This document shows, piece after piece, positions 1 through 5,579 of a DNA stretch of 8,503 nt (the stretch's first letter is position 1; each line of letters opens with the position of its first letter). The notes beneath the pieces were generated by a model. The model did not search any database, was not told where the DNA came from, and saw nothing but the letters and a program-made list of their open reading frames with translations. The stretch spans positions 1 through 8,503 of the forward strand of contig DNMQ01000003.1 of NCBI GenBank assembly GCA_003488145.1, read 5' to 3'. The translations under genes were made by a program, and so were the position numbers. The DNA comes from Pseudomonas sp. (GTDB lineage: Bacteria > Pseudomonadota > Gammaproteobacteria > Pseudomonadales > Pseudomonadaceae).

Positions 1-1947
1 GCCGAACTCGACTGGGACGAGAACGGCATGCCGCAGTCGCGCCAGTACGGCGACGTGTACTTCTCCCGCGCCAGCGGCATGGCCGAGACCGAACATGTGT
101 TCCTCACGCAGAATGATCTGCCCCAACGCTTCGCCGCGCTACAGGACAACCAGCGCCTGGTGATTGGTGAGACCGGCTTCGGTACCGGACTGAACTTTCT
201 TTGTGCGTGGCATCTGTTCGAGCGCGTAGCCCACCCGCAGGCGCGGCTGCACTTCATCAGCGTCGAAAAGCACCCGCTGACCCGCGAGGACCTGCAGCGC
301 GCACTGGCGCTGTGGCCGGAGCTGCGAGAGCAGTCCGAGCAACTGCTGCAACAGTACGTGGCGCTGAATCCGGGCTATCAGCGTTTCGTCTTCGCTGGCG
401 GCCGCGTTGTGCTGACCCTGCTGATCGGCGACGTGCTCGAATGCCTGTCGAGCCTGGATGCGCAGGTCGATGCCTGGTTCCTCGACGGCTTTGCCCCGGC
501 GAAGAATCCGCAGATGTGGCAACCGATGCTGTTCGCCGAGCTGGCCAGGCTTTCCGCGCCCGACGCAACGCTGAGCACGTTCACCAGCGCCGGCTTTGTG
601 CGGCGCGGCCTGATCGAGGCCGGCTTCGACATGCAGCGGGTGCCCGGCTACGGCCACAAACGCGAGATTCTGCGCGGGCGCCTGCGAGCCGCCAACGTCA
701 GCATTTCGGACAAACCCTGGTTCGCTCGCCCGGGCTATACGACGGCCGAACGCCACGCGGTAATTGTCGGCGCCGGCCTGGCCGGCTGCGCGACGGCTGC
801 ATCGCTGGCCGCCCGCGGCTGGAAGGTGACCGTGCTCGAGCGCCACGCCGAGGCGGCACTGGAAGGCTCGGGCAACCCGCAAGGCGTGCTCTACCTCAAG
901 CTTTCTGCCCACGGCACCGCACTGTCGCGGCTGGTGGTCAGCGGCTTCAGCTACACGCGCCGGTTGCTGAGCAATCTGCAAGCAGGCCAGGACTGGCAGG
1001 CATGCGGCGTACTGCAACTGATCTACGACGAAAAGGAGCGCGAACGCCAGGCCGAGCTGGCGGCAGCCTTCCCGGCCTCGCTGGTCCATCCGCTTTCGCG
1101 CGAAGCCGCTGAGGCGCTGGCCGGAGTGGCCCTGCCCGAGGGCGGATTGTTCTACCCCGAAGCCGGCTGGGCCAACCCACCGGCGCTATGCCAATGGCTG
1201 CTGCGGCGACCGGGAATCGAGCTGCACAGGCATCATGAAGCGCTCGAACTGCGCCGCAACGGGCAATCCTGGCAGGTGCTGGGCGGCCGAGCGTTGTTGG
1301 CCGAAGCGCCCGTGGTGATCCTGACCGGCGCGGCGGACGCCGCGCGTTTCAGCCAGAGCGCCTGGCTGCCGCTCAAGCGTATTCGCGGGCAGATTTCCTG
1401 CCTGCCGGCGAACACCCAGAGCGGCCAGCTGCGCACGGTGCTGTGCGCCAAGGGCTACGTCGCACCACCCCGAGATGGCACGCACACGCTGGGTGCCAGC
1501 TTCAACTTCCAGCAGACCGACGATACCCCCAGCGTCGCCGAACACCAGGCGAATCTGGAAATGCTCGAGCAGATTTCAGCGGATCTGTACCAGCGTCTGC
1601 AGGCGGACCCGCAACGTACCGAGGAGCTGCACGGGCGCGTGGCATTTCGCTGTACCAGCCCGGACTATCTGCCGCTGATCGGGCCACTGGCCGAGCCCGA
1701 GGCCTTCGCCGAAACCTATGCGGCGTTGGGCAAGAACGCCCGTCAGTCGCTGCACGCGCCCTGCCCGTGGCTCGACGGGCTCTACGTCAATACTGCACAT
1801 GGTTCGCGCGGAATGATCAGCGCCCCGCTGTCCGGCGAGCTGCTGGCCGCCTGGCTGGACGACGAACCGTTGCCGCTGCCTCGGGACGTCGCCGAAGCCT
1901 GCCACCCCAATCGTTTCCTGCTACGCAAGCTGATTCGCGGTACCTGA
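1..1947 (+). CDS. mnmC: MnmC, bifunctional tRNA mnm5s2U biosynthesis enzyme (5' end outside window)
   Basis: This cytoplasmic enzyme finishes the 5-methylaminomethyl-2-thiouridine modification at tRNA wobble position 34. The C-terminal FAD domain removes the carboxymethyl group from cmnm5s2U, and the N-terminal SAM-dependent domain methylates the resulting nm5s2U. The frame is open from base 1, and the first residues (AELDWDENGMPQSRQYGDVYF) match the usual MnmC beginning a few residues in, so the true start lies just upstream and the ATG at 28 is internal. Visible motifs are the SAM loop GETGFGTGLNFL (166-201), the methyltransferase signature FLDGFAPAKNP (from 478), the dinucleotide-binding VIVGAGLAG (760-786) that opens the FAD domain, and the C-terminal NTAHGSRG region (around 1790-1812). 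The 648 visible residues compare with roughly 650-670 for full-length homologues, so little is missing. Both domains look intact. The family call is very secure. Confidence 0.96.
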   Translation, partial: AELDWDENGMPQSRQYGDVYFSRASGMAETEHVFLTQNDLPQRFAALQDNQRLVIGETGFGTGLNFLCAWHLFERVAHPQARLHFISVEKHPLTREDLQRALALWPELREQSEQLLQQYVALNPGYQRFVFAGGRVVLTLLIGDVLECLSSLDAQVDAWFLDGFAPAKNPQMWQPMLFAELARLSAPDATLSTFTSAGFVRRGLIEAGFDMQRVPGYGHKREILRGRLRAANVSISDKPWFARPGYTTAERHAVIVGAGLAGCATAASLAARGWKVTVLERHAEAALEGSGNPQGVLYLKLSAHGTALSRLVVSGFSYTRRLLSNLQAGQDWQACGVLQLIYDEKERERQAELAAAFPASLVHPLSREAAEALAGVALPEGGLFYPEAGWANPPALCQWLLRRPGIELHRHHEALELRRNGQSWQVLGGRALLAEAPVVILTGAADAARFSQSAWLPLKRIRGQISCLPANTQSGQLRTVLCAKGYVAPPRDGTHTLGASFNFQQTDDTPSVAEHQANLEMLEQISADLYQRLQADPQRTEELHGRVAFRCTSPDYLPLIGPLAEPEAFAETYAALGKNARQSLHAPCPWLDGLYVNTAHGSRGMISAPLSGELLAAWLDDEPLPLPRDVAEACHPNRFLLRKLIRGT

Positions 1948-1989
1948 GACGCTCCGATGCCCGAGCCGCTGCCTACCGCAGGCTGTGAC

Positions 1990-2018
1990 TTGCATCGTGC
2001 GTCGCCCGCACGGATACT
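1990..2018 (+). promoter_or_regulatory. Candidate sigma-70-like promoter upstream of the DUF3365 gene
   Basis: TTGCAT (1990-1995) and GATACT (2013-2018) are separated by 17 bases and lie in the 104-base gap after mnmC. The match is modest, about 3/6 and 4/6 to consensus. A second possible -10, TATATT at 2027-2032, has the better hexamer but no recognisable -35 at the right distance. Either would leave a short leader before the ATG at 2052. This is a weak call, made only because an independent promoter after the mnmC stop is plausible here. Confidence 0.25.
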
Positions 2019-2051
2019 CCCCCCACTATATTTCACATCCTGGGAGGCATC

Positions 2052-2612
2052 ATGAAATCACTTTCTTTGCTGACGCTCGGCTGGTTTGCATTGCAGGCCC
2101 ACGCCGCGCCTGACGTCGATACCGAGCAGCTGCGCGGCGAGGCTGCCAGCCTGATTCCACCGTTCCAGCAGCAGTTGCTTGGCACGGTCAAGCAGGCGAT
2201 GGCAGACGGTGGCCCGGCGGAAGCCGTCAAGGCATGCCGTCTTCTCGCGCCGGAAATCGCCAGCCAGCATAGCCAGGCGCCCTGGAAGGTAGGCCGCACC
2301 GCGCTGAAGCTGCGCAATCCGGACAACGCGCCAGACACCTGGGAGCGCTCGGTGCTGGAGCAGTTCGCCAAGCGTTCGGCTGCAGGTGAACCGATCGAAC
2401 AGCTCAAGCATGGTGAGATAGTGGCAGGCGAGTACCGCTACATGCAGGCGATCGGCACCGCTGAGGCCTGCCTGGGTTGTCACGGCGAAAAGATCAAGCC
2501 GGAGCTGGTGGAGCTGATCGACCGGCACTACCCGCAGGATCAGGCCCGCGGGTTTCGCGAGGGCGATCTGCGCGGCGCCTTCACCCTCAGCCGTGCCCTG
2601 CCACGCCGATAG
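2052..2612 (+). CDS. Periplasmic DUF3365 (Tll0287-like) haem-binding protein
   Basis: The 186-residue product begins with a signal peptide (about residues 1-18, ending AHA before APDVDT) and is predicted to be periplasmic. One c-type haem attachment motif, CLGCH, lies at residues 140-144. The segment GRTALKLRNPDNAPDTWE (81-98) and the ending YPQDQARGF...GDLRGAFTLS (160-180) are typical of DUF3365, a PAS-like single-haem domain found alone or as the sensor part of kinases and chemoreceptors. Here it stands alone with no output domain, so it may be a small redox or ligand-binding cytochrome; its partner is unknown. The ATG is preceded by GGGAGG (2042-2047), a strong ribosome binding site with slightly short spacing. 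The haem-protein family call is fairly sure, but the physiological role is not. Confidence 0.88.
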   Translation: MKSLSLLTLGWFALQAHAAPDVDTEQLRGEAASLIPPFQQQLLGTVKQAMADGGPAEAVKACRLLAPEIASQHSQAPWKVGRTALKLRNPDNAPDTWERSVLEQFAKRSAAGEPIEQLKHGEIVAGEYRYMQAIGTAEACLGCHGEKIKPELVELIDRHYPQDQARGFREGDLRGAFTLSRALPRR

Positions 2613-2626
2613 GCCTTACACTCCGT

Positions 2627-2658
2627 CGGCGGGTGCGTGGCACCACTGCGACCCGCCG
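2627..2658 (+). terminator. Strong GC-rich hairpin after the DUF3365 gene (terminator- or REP-like)
   Basis: An 8-bp perfect outer stem, CGGCGGGT (2627-2634) with ACCCGCCG (2651-2658), encloses a further GC/GC and GTG/CAC helix interrupted by single-base bulges. The hairpin begins 14 bases after the TAG stop of the DUF3365 gene, where a terminator would be expected, but no T-run follows. It may therefore terminate poorly, protect the 3' end of the mRNA, or be a REP-like element. It abuts a second hairpin. Confidence 0.42.
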
Positions 2659-2704
2659 TTCATCCAAGGAACGCTCGCCAGCGCGAGCGTACCAACGATG
2701 GACG
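2657..2704. repeat. Extended imperfect palindrome between DUF3365 and TSUP genes
   Basis: The core is a perfect 8-bp stem, ACGCTCGC (2671-2678) with GCGAGCGT (2683-2690), around a CAGC loop. The arms continue outward imperfectly, giving 22-base arms with 17 matching positions (2657-2678 against 2683-2704). Its first two bases overlap the end of the preceding hairpin, so the two structures sit as a tandem pair. A dispersed REP-like or miniature element is possible, but other copies cannot be seen from this window alone. Confidence 0.4.
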
Positions 2705-2729
2705 ATGGAACGCTGACGACGGAGCACGC

Positions 2730-2783
2730 ATGCAAACCGGTACGGTCCCTACCATTCCCCTGACATCCGGCAGCTTTGCCTGA
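2730..2783 (+). CDS. Putative 17-residue leader peptide overlapping the transporter start
   Basis: An ATG at 2730 opens the short frame MQTGTVPTIPLTSGSFA, which ends in TGA at 2781-2783. A GGAG (2721-2724) lies five bases upstream as a ribosome binding site. The stop shares its last base with the ATG of the TSUP transporter (TGATG at 2781-2785), a classic coupling arrangement. The transporter start has no good ribosome binding site of its own, so ribosomes finishing this frame probably reinitiate there. The peptide is rich in Thr, Pro, Gly and Ser, has no membrane segment and no run of one amino acid that would suggest classical attenuation. Its product may be unimportant beyond coupling. Evidence is positional only, and chance is possible for so short a frame. 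Confidence 0.42.
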   Translation: MQTGTVPTIPLTSGSFA

Positions 2784-3538
2784 TGGACGTTCTACTGCTG
2801 GAAGCACTGGGCATCGGCCTCATTCTCGGCCTGTTGCTTGGCCTCACCGGCGCCGGTGGCTCGTTGGTCGCCCTGCCGCTGCTACTCAGCCTGCACCTGC
2901 CATTGCGCGATGCCATCGGCGTCAGCCTCGGTGCGGTAGCCATGTCCGCACTCATCGGCGCGATTCCGCGGGCGCGGCTCGGCCAGGTCGCCTGGCGCCC
3001 GGTCATGCTGCTGGCTGTCTGCGGCTTGCCGGGCAACGCTGCCGGTCAATGGCTCGGGCAGTTCATACCAGAGCGCGCACTGATCATCGGTTTCTGCCTG
3101 TTGGTGCTATGGTCCGCTTGGCGCATGTGGCGCGGCGCCAACCTGCCGGCCAAGGAGAACGTCGAGGATCGACAGCTGGCGCTGCTGGGCATCGGCGTTG
3201 GCGTTGGCCTGCTCTCCGGGCTGATGGGTGTTGGCGGCGGCTTTCTCATCGTCCCGGCGCTGCTCTGGTTTACTTCGCTATCGCTGCTCAGCGCCATGGC
3301 CACATCGATGGCGGTGATCGCCGTCGTCAGCGGCGGTGGTTTCCTGCTCTACCTTACCGATGCCGAGCCACCACTACCGCTGCTCGGCGGCCTGGCGCTG
3401 GGCGGTGCCTTCGGCGTGCTGGCCGGTAATCGCCTGGCGCAATACCTCAACAGCAGTCTGCTGCAGCGCCTGTTCGCGCTCATGTTGGTCACCGTCAGCC
3501 TGTCGCTGGGGATTCAAAAGCTGGTGCTGGGTCACTGA
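2783..3538 (+). CDS. TSUP-family (TauE/SafE, formerly DUF81) inner-membrane permease
   Basis: The 251-residue, strongly hydrophobic protein has about eight membrane segments. An internal duplication is plain: GLTGAGGSLVALP at residue 20 onward and GLMGVGGGFLIVP at 146 onward are the paired signature loops of the 4-toluene sulfonate uptake permease (TSUP) family. The family exports or imports sulfite, organosulfonates or other small anions, but the substrate cannot be read from sequence. A charged cytoplasmic loop (about 113-131, RMWRGANLPAKENVEDRQ) joins the halves. The length is normal for the family. The ATG at 2783 is chosen because there is no earlier ATG, GTG or TTG before the in-frame stop at 2714; it lacks a clear ribosome binding site and overlaps the short upstream frame. 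The 3' end overlaps the oppositely oriented DUF1127 gene by seven bases. No sulfur-metabolism gene lies nearby to suggest a substrate. Confidence 0.9.
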   Translation: MDVLLLEALGIGLILGLLLGLTGAGGSLVALPLLLSLHLPLRDAIGVSLGAVAMSALIGAIPRARLGQVAWRPVMLLAVCGLPGNAAGQWLGQFIPERALIIGFCLLVLWSAWRMWRGANLPAKENVEDRQLALLGIGVGVGLLSGLMGVGGGFLIVPALLWFTSLSLLSAMATSMAVIAVVSGGGFLLYLTDAEPPLPLLGGLALGGAFGVLAGNRLAQYLNSSLLQRLFALMLVTVSLSLGIQKLVLGH

Positions 3539-3768
3539 CGATCAGGGTCGTCCCAAAACGGCCGGTTCGCTTCCCATTCGATGTCGGCACGGCTGCGGCC
3601 GATGTCCTTGAGCATGTCGTCACCGAGCGCGGCCAGCTGGCGCCGTTGGCGTGCCAGTTCGTTCCAGCGCTGCAGCTTGTGCCAGGCCTGCAGCAGCAAT
3701 CCCGGCGCGGGTGCCCGAAGTGCCTTCGACAGGTGGAAAGATTGCAAAGCGACTTTGTGCATATTCAT
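3532..3768 (-). CDS. DUF1127 small basic protein
   Basis: The product has 78 residues. Its C-terminal half carries the DUF1127 pattern: RQRRQLAALGDDMLKDIGRSRADIEWEANRPFW, with the conserved L-x-x-L..D-x-L-x-DIG-x-x-R-x-DI core and RPFW. The frame stays open upstream to 3927, but the ATG at 3768 is chosen because GGAGGG lies seven bases before it and the resulting length fits the family; a longer version would run into the facing LysR gene. DUF1127 proteins in alphaproteobacteria include small arginine-rich proteins affecting RNA turnover and phosphate or carbon physiology, and some are activated by LysR regulators. That role is known elsewhere and not shown here. Facing LysR gene: 96-base divergent gap. 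The stop lies inside the end of the TSUP transporter gene. Confidence 0.87.
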   Translation of the reverse strand: MNMHKVALQSFHLSKALRAPAPGLLLQAWHKLQRWNELARQRRQLAALGDDMLKDIGRSRADIEWEANRPFWDDPDRQ

Positions 3769-3816
3769 CACGACGCCCTCCAGTTGGGTTAGCGTCAGTC
3801 TCGCGCCCGGATTAAG

Positions 3817-3862
3817 ATCAATCCAACGAATGTTCCTGATGCCTTGCATCTCGAGGATTGAT
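3817..3862. promoter_or_regulatory. Inverted repeat in the DUF1127-LysR divergent region (candidate operator)
   Basis: ATCAATCC (3817-3824) is the exact reverse complement of GGATTGAT (3855-3862), centred at 3839/3840 with 30 bases between. The right arm overlaps the LysR ribosome binding site (GAGGA, 3853-3857) and ends two bases before its ATG. Two such half-sites in a short divergent intergenic region fit LysR binding with autorepression and control of the neighbour. This is inference. No classic T-N11-A box stands out unambiguously. Confidence 0.35.
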
Positions 3863-3864
3863 GA

Positions 3865-4719
3865 ATGGCCAACTACCCGAATATCGACACCGAGCTGCTG
3901 CGCAGCTTCGTGGCCATCGCTGACCACGGTGGCTTCACCCGTGCCGCAGCCGCGGTGAACCGCACCCAGTCGGCGGTTAGCATGCAGATGAAACGCCTTG
4001 AAGAGGATGTGTTGCAGCGTCCGTTATTCGAGCGCAACGGTCGGCAGGTCAGGTTTACTGCCGAGGGCCAGATACTGCTGGGCTACGCGCGGCGCATTCT
4101 CAAACTGCACGGCGAAGTCATGACCACCCTGCGCCAGCCACACATGGTCGGCGCGGTGCGCATCGGCACGCCGGACGATTACGTCATGCGTTTTCTACCC
4201 GGCATTCTTTCGCGCTTCGCCCAGGCGTATCCGCTGGTGCAGGTCGAGGTGCATTGCGAACCATCGACCCAGTTGTTGCAGCGACGGGATCTGGACCTGA
4301 GCATCGTCACCCGCGAACCGGGCACCGAGATTGGCCAGTTGCTGCGCCAGGAGCACGTCGTCTGGGCCGCCGCCCCGGGCTTCGACCTGCATGAGCATCG
4401 CCCCCTGCCGCTGGCAACGTTCAATACCGATTGCTTCTGTCGCGCCTGGGTATGCAATGCGCTGGATGCGCGGGAAATGGAGTACCGGATCGCCTATAGC
4501 AGCCCGAGCCTGTCGGCGATCATGGCGATCGTGGGTGCAGGATTGGCGCTGACCGCACAGCTGCAGAGCCTAATTCCTGCCGATCTGCAGATACTCGGTG
4601 AAAAGGAGGGCCTGCCGCGCCTGCCTCAGACCAGCATCGTGCTGCTGCGCAACCCGCAGCAGCAGTCGCCGGTCAGCGAAACGCTCGCCGGCTACATCGC
4701 CGATGGCTTTCGCCTGTAA
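3865..4719 (+). CDS. LysR-family transcriptional regulator, divergent from DUF1127 gene
   Basis: The 284-residue protein has an N-terminal winged helix-turn-helix (about 7-65, LLRSFVAIADHGGFTRAAAAVNRTQSAVSMQMKRLEE) followed by a linker helix and a substrate-binding domain from about residue 95 (VRIGTPDDYVMRFLPGIL...). The sequence VRIGTPDDY and the general form resemble the LrhA/PecT/HexA and LsrB/VtlR type of LysR. The ATG at 3865 follows GAGGA by seven bases; an ATG at 3861 is out of frame. Three cysteines cluster at residues 190, 192 and 197 (TDCFCRAWVC), and a fourth is at 131, in the effector domain. VtlR/LsrB regulators of alphaproteobacteria activate DUF1127 genes, so the facing gene is the first candidate target here. 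The family is certain; the exact subgroup is moderately sure. Confidence 0.94.
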   Translation: MANYPNIDTELLRSFVAIADHGGFTRAAAAVNRTQSAVSMQMKRLEEDVLQRPLFERNGRQVRFTAEGQILLGYARRILKLHGEVMTTLRQPHMVGAVRIGTPDDYVMRFLPGILSRFAQAYPLVQVEVHCEPSTQLLQRRDLDLSIVTREPGTEIGQLLRQEHVVWAAAPGFDLHEHRPLPLATFNTDCFCRAWVCNALDAREMEYRIAYSSPSLSAIMAIVGAGLALTAQLQSLIPADLQILGEKEGLPRLPQTSIVLLRNPQQQSPVSETLAGYIADGFRL

Positions 4720-4726
4720 CGACAAC

Positions 4727-4746
4727 GCCGGTCATGGGCGACCGGC
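4727..4746. terminator. Hairpin between convergent LysR and DUF2513-like genes
   Basis: GCCGGTC (4727-4733) and GACCGGC (4740-4746) form a perfect 7-bp stem around a six-base loop. It lies eight bases after the LysR stop and covers the stop codon of the opposing gene (TGA on the - strand at 4732-4734). It probably serves as a two-way terminator, although neither side has a clear T-run. Confidence 0.48.
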
Positions 4747-5109
4747 CGCCATCTCGTCGAACACTTCCGGCACCAGCGCCGCATCGCCCTTGTCCGCCAG
4801 GTGCTGGCGCTGCGCCTCCTGCGGATCGTCAAGGATCGCCAGCAAACGCGAGCCGCGCTCGGTCAGGACGAAATTCTCGCCATTGCCGCCCTCCTCCTCG
4901 GGCCGCGAAACGATGAAGCCACCCTCGAATAGCAGACTTTCGTAATCGGCCGCTTCGGCACGCAGACTGTCCAGATTCGGCATCGGCTGACCTTCACTTT
5001 CCATCTGCGTCGCATGTTCTTCGGCGTAGTGGCGTGGCTTGAAACTGTCATTGGCGCCGCGTTGAACTTCATGCAACAGGCGCTGGATAAGGCCCCAGTT
5101 ATAGCTCAT
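4732..5109 (-). CDS. DUF2513-like winged-helix hypothetical protein
   Basis: The 125-residue, acidic cytoplasmic protein starts MSYNWGLIQRLLHEVQRG and has later segments DYESLLFEGGFIV (55-67) and NFVLTERGSRLLAIL (79-93). This order (helix with D/N-x-x-L-I-x-x-L-L-x-E-[IV], helix leading into L-x-E-x-G-[FL]-I, then a beta-turn and L-T-x-x-G-x-x-x-L) resembles DUF2513, a small winged-helix family sometimes annotated as phage-related or as a regulator. The match is by memory of the pattern and some parts differ, notably an extra acidic Gly-rich wing (EEEGGNGEN, 71-79). The ATG follows GAGGGAGAA closely, a good ribosome binding site. The gene is divergent from a small periplasmic gene. It has no signal peptide or membrane segment. 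DNA binding is possible but not established. Confidence 0.7.
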   Translation of the reverse strand: MSYNWGLIQRLLHEVQRGANDSFKPRHYAEEHATQMESEGQPMPNLDSLRAEAADYESLLFEGGFIVSRPEEEGGNGENFVLTERGSRLLAILDDPQEAQRQHLADKGDAALVPEVFDEMAAGRP

Positions 5110-5133
5110 GGTCGTTCTCCCTCAGCAGATGTC

Positions 5134-5151
5134 CGCCTCTCGAATGAGGCG
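5134..5151. promoter_or_regulatory. Short dyad in the divergent region 5110-5253
   Basis: CGCCTC (5134-5139) and GAGGCG (5146-5151) form a 6-bp inverted repeat around TCGAAT, 25 bases upstream of the DUF2513-like start. A second, imperfect dyad at 5159-5176 (ATTGGGA and TCCCCAT, one mismatch, four-base centre) follows. Either could be an operator for one of the flanking genes or chance in a GC-rich gap. I could not place a convincing promoter here for either direction. Confidence 0.22.
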
Positions 5152-5253
5152 CCTACTGATTGGGACCGTTCCCCATGGCGACCGGTTCGTTGTCTGAACT
5201 AAAGCGGCTGCGCTGCGATCCACCGTTCAGACCGATTGAACGAGGAGCGAGCC

Positions 5254-5547
5254 ATGAAACTGCTGATGATTGCCCTGACCGCCGCCGCGCTGGCCAGCCC
5301 GACTGCGCACGCCGCGTGCACGCCGGACGAAGTGAATGCCAAGGCCGAACAGCTGGCCGAGCGCGTCAACCAGCTCACCAAGAGCAATCCGGAGCGCGCC
5401 AAGGAAATCAATGACGAGATTCGCCAGATGGAAGCCAAGCGCACCGCCGACCAGTTGGGCGACGAGTGCGAGGCCTATGACAAGCGCCTGAAGCAGATCG
5501 AGGAAGCGGAACGCGAGGCAGATATGCCGGCTGACGCTCAGCGCTGA
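5254..5547 (+). CDS. Small exported protein, probably periplasmic and helical
   Basis: The 97-residue product has a typical signal peptide (MKLLMIALTAAALASPTAHA), cut about residue 20 or 21. The mature part is almost entirely charged helix, with regularly spaced Leu, Val and Ile (NAKAEQLAERVNQL..., DKRLKQIEEAE), so a helical hairpin or coiled coil is likely. Two cysteines, residues 22 and 72, could form a disulfide pinning two helices together. There is no lipobox before Cys22 (the context is AHAAC), so lipoprotein attachment is unlikely. The ATG at 5254 is preferred to the TTG at 5236 because GAGGAG lies about seven bases upstream and the signal peptide begins there. I do not recognise a named family. 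The facing DUF2513-like gene and the convergent helicase give no clear functional clue. Confidence 0.82.
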   Translation: MKLLMIALTAAALASPTAHAACTPDEVNAKAEQLAERVNQLTKSNPERAKEINDEIRQMEAKRTADQLGDECEAYDKRLKQIEEAEREADMPADAQR

Positions 5548-5555
5548 GGCTGAAG

Positions 5556-5579
5556 GCCGACGGTTACTCGGCCGTCGGC
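5556..5579. terminator. Bidirectional terminator hairpin holding the helicase stop codon in its loop
   Basis: GCCGACGG (5556-5563) pairs perfectly with CCGTCGGC (5572-5579) around an eight-base loop, and the stem extends through GAA/TTC with one bulge (5553-5582). A short T-rich tail, TTCTT, follows on the + strand, so it can end the small periplasmic gene transcript. On the - strand the helicase TAA (5564-5566) lies in the loop, so the same hairpin can end that transcript. A 12-base palindrome, CTCAGCGCTGAG (5537-5548), lies just before it. Confidence 0.62.

Noticed and set aside
139..1089. Long open frame of 316 codons on the - strand inside mnmC
   Set aside because: It lies wholly opposite a clear conserved enzyme, has low-complexity Arg/Gln/Ala composition and no recognisable domain. 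Such frames are common opposite GC-rich genes.
1964..1984. Possible hairpin after the mnmC stop
   Set aside because: Only CTGC/GCAG pairs cleanly around CTACC. The outer pairs need bulges on each step and there is no T-run, so it is too weak to call a terminator.
3769..3927. Upstream extension of the DUF1127 frame to 3927
   Set aside because: It would overlap the facing LysR start, has no ribosome binding site, and exceeds the usual DUF1127 length. The ATG at 3768 has a strong GGAGGG.
5196..5223. GAACTA as an AlgU-type -35 upstream of the small exported protein
   Set aside because: At the required spacing there is only ATCCA or TCCAC, a poor match to the AlgU -10, so no promoter is claimed.
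5236..5253. TTG start for the small exported protein
   Set aside because: It would place charged residues MNEERA before the signal peptide, while the ATG at 5254 has a good ribosome binding site and a normal signal sequence.
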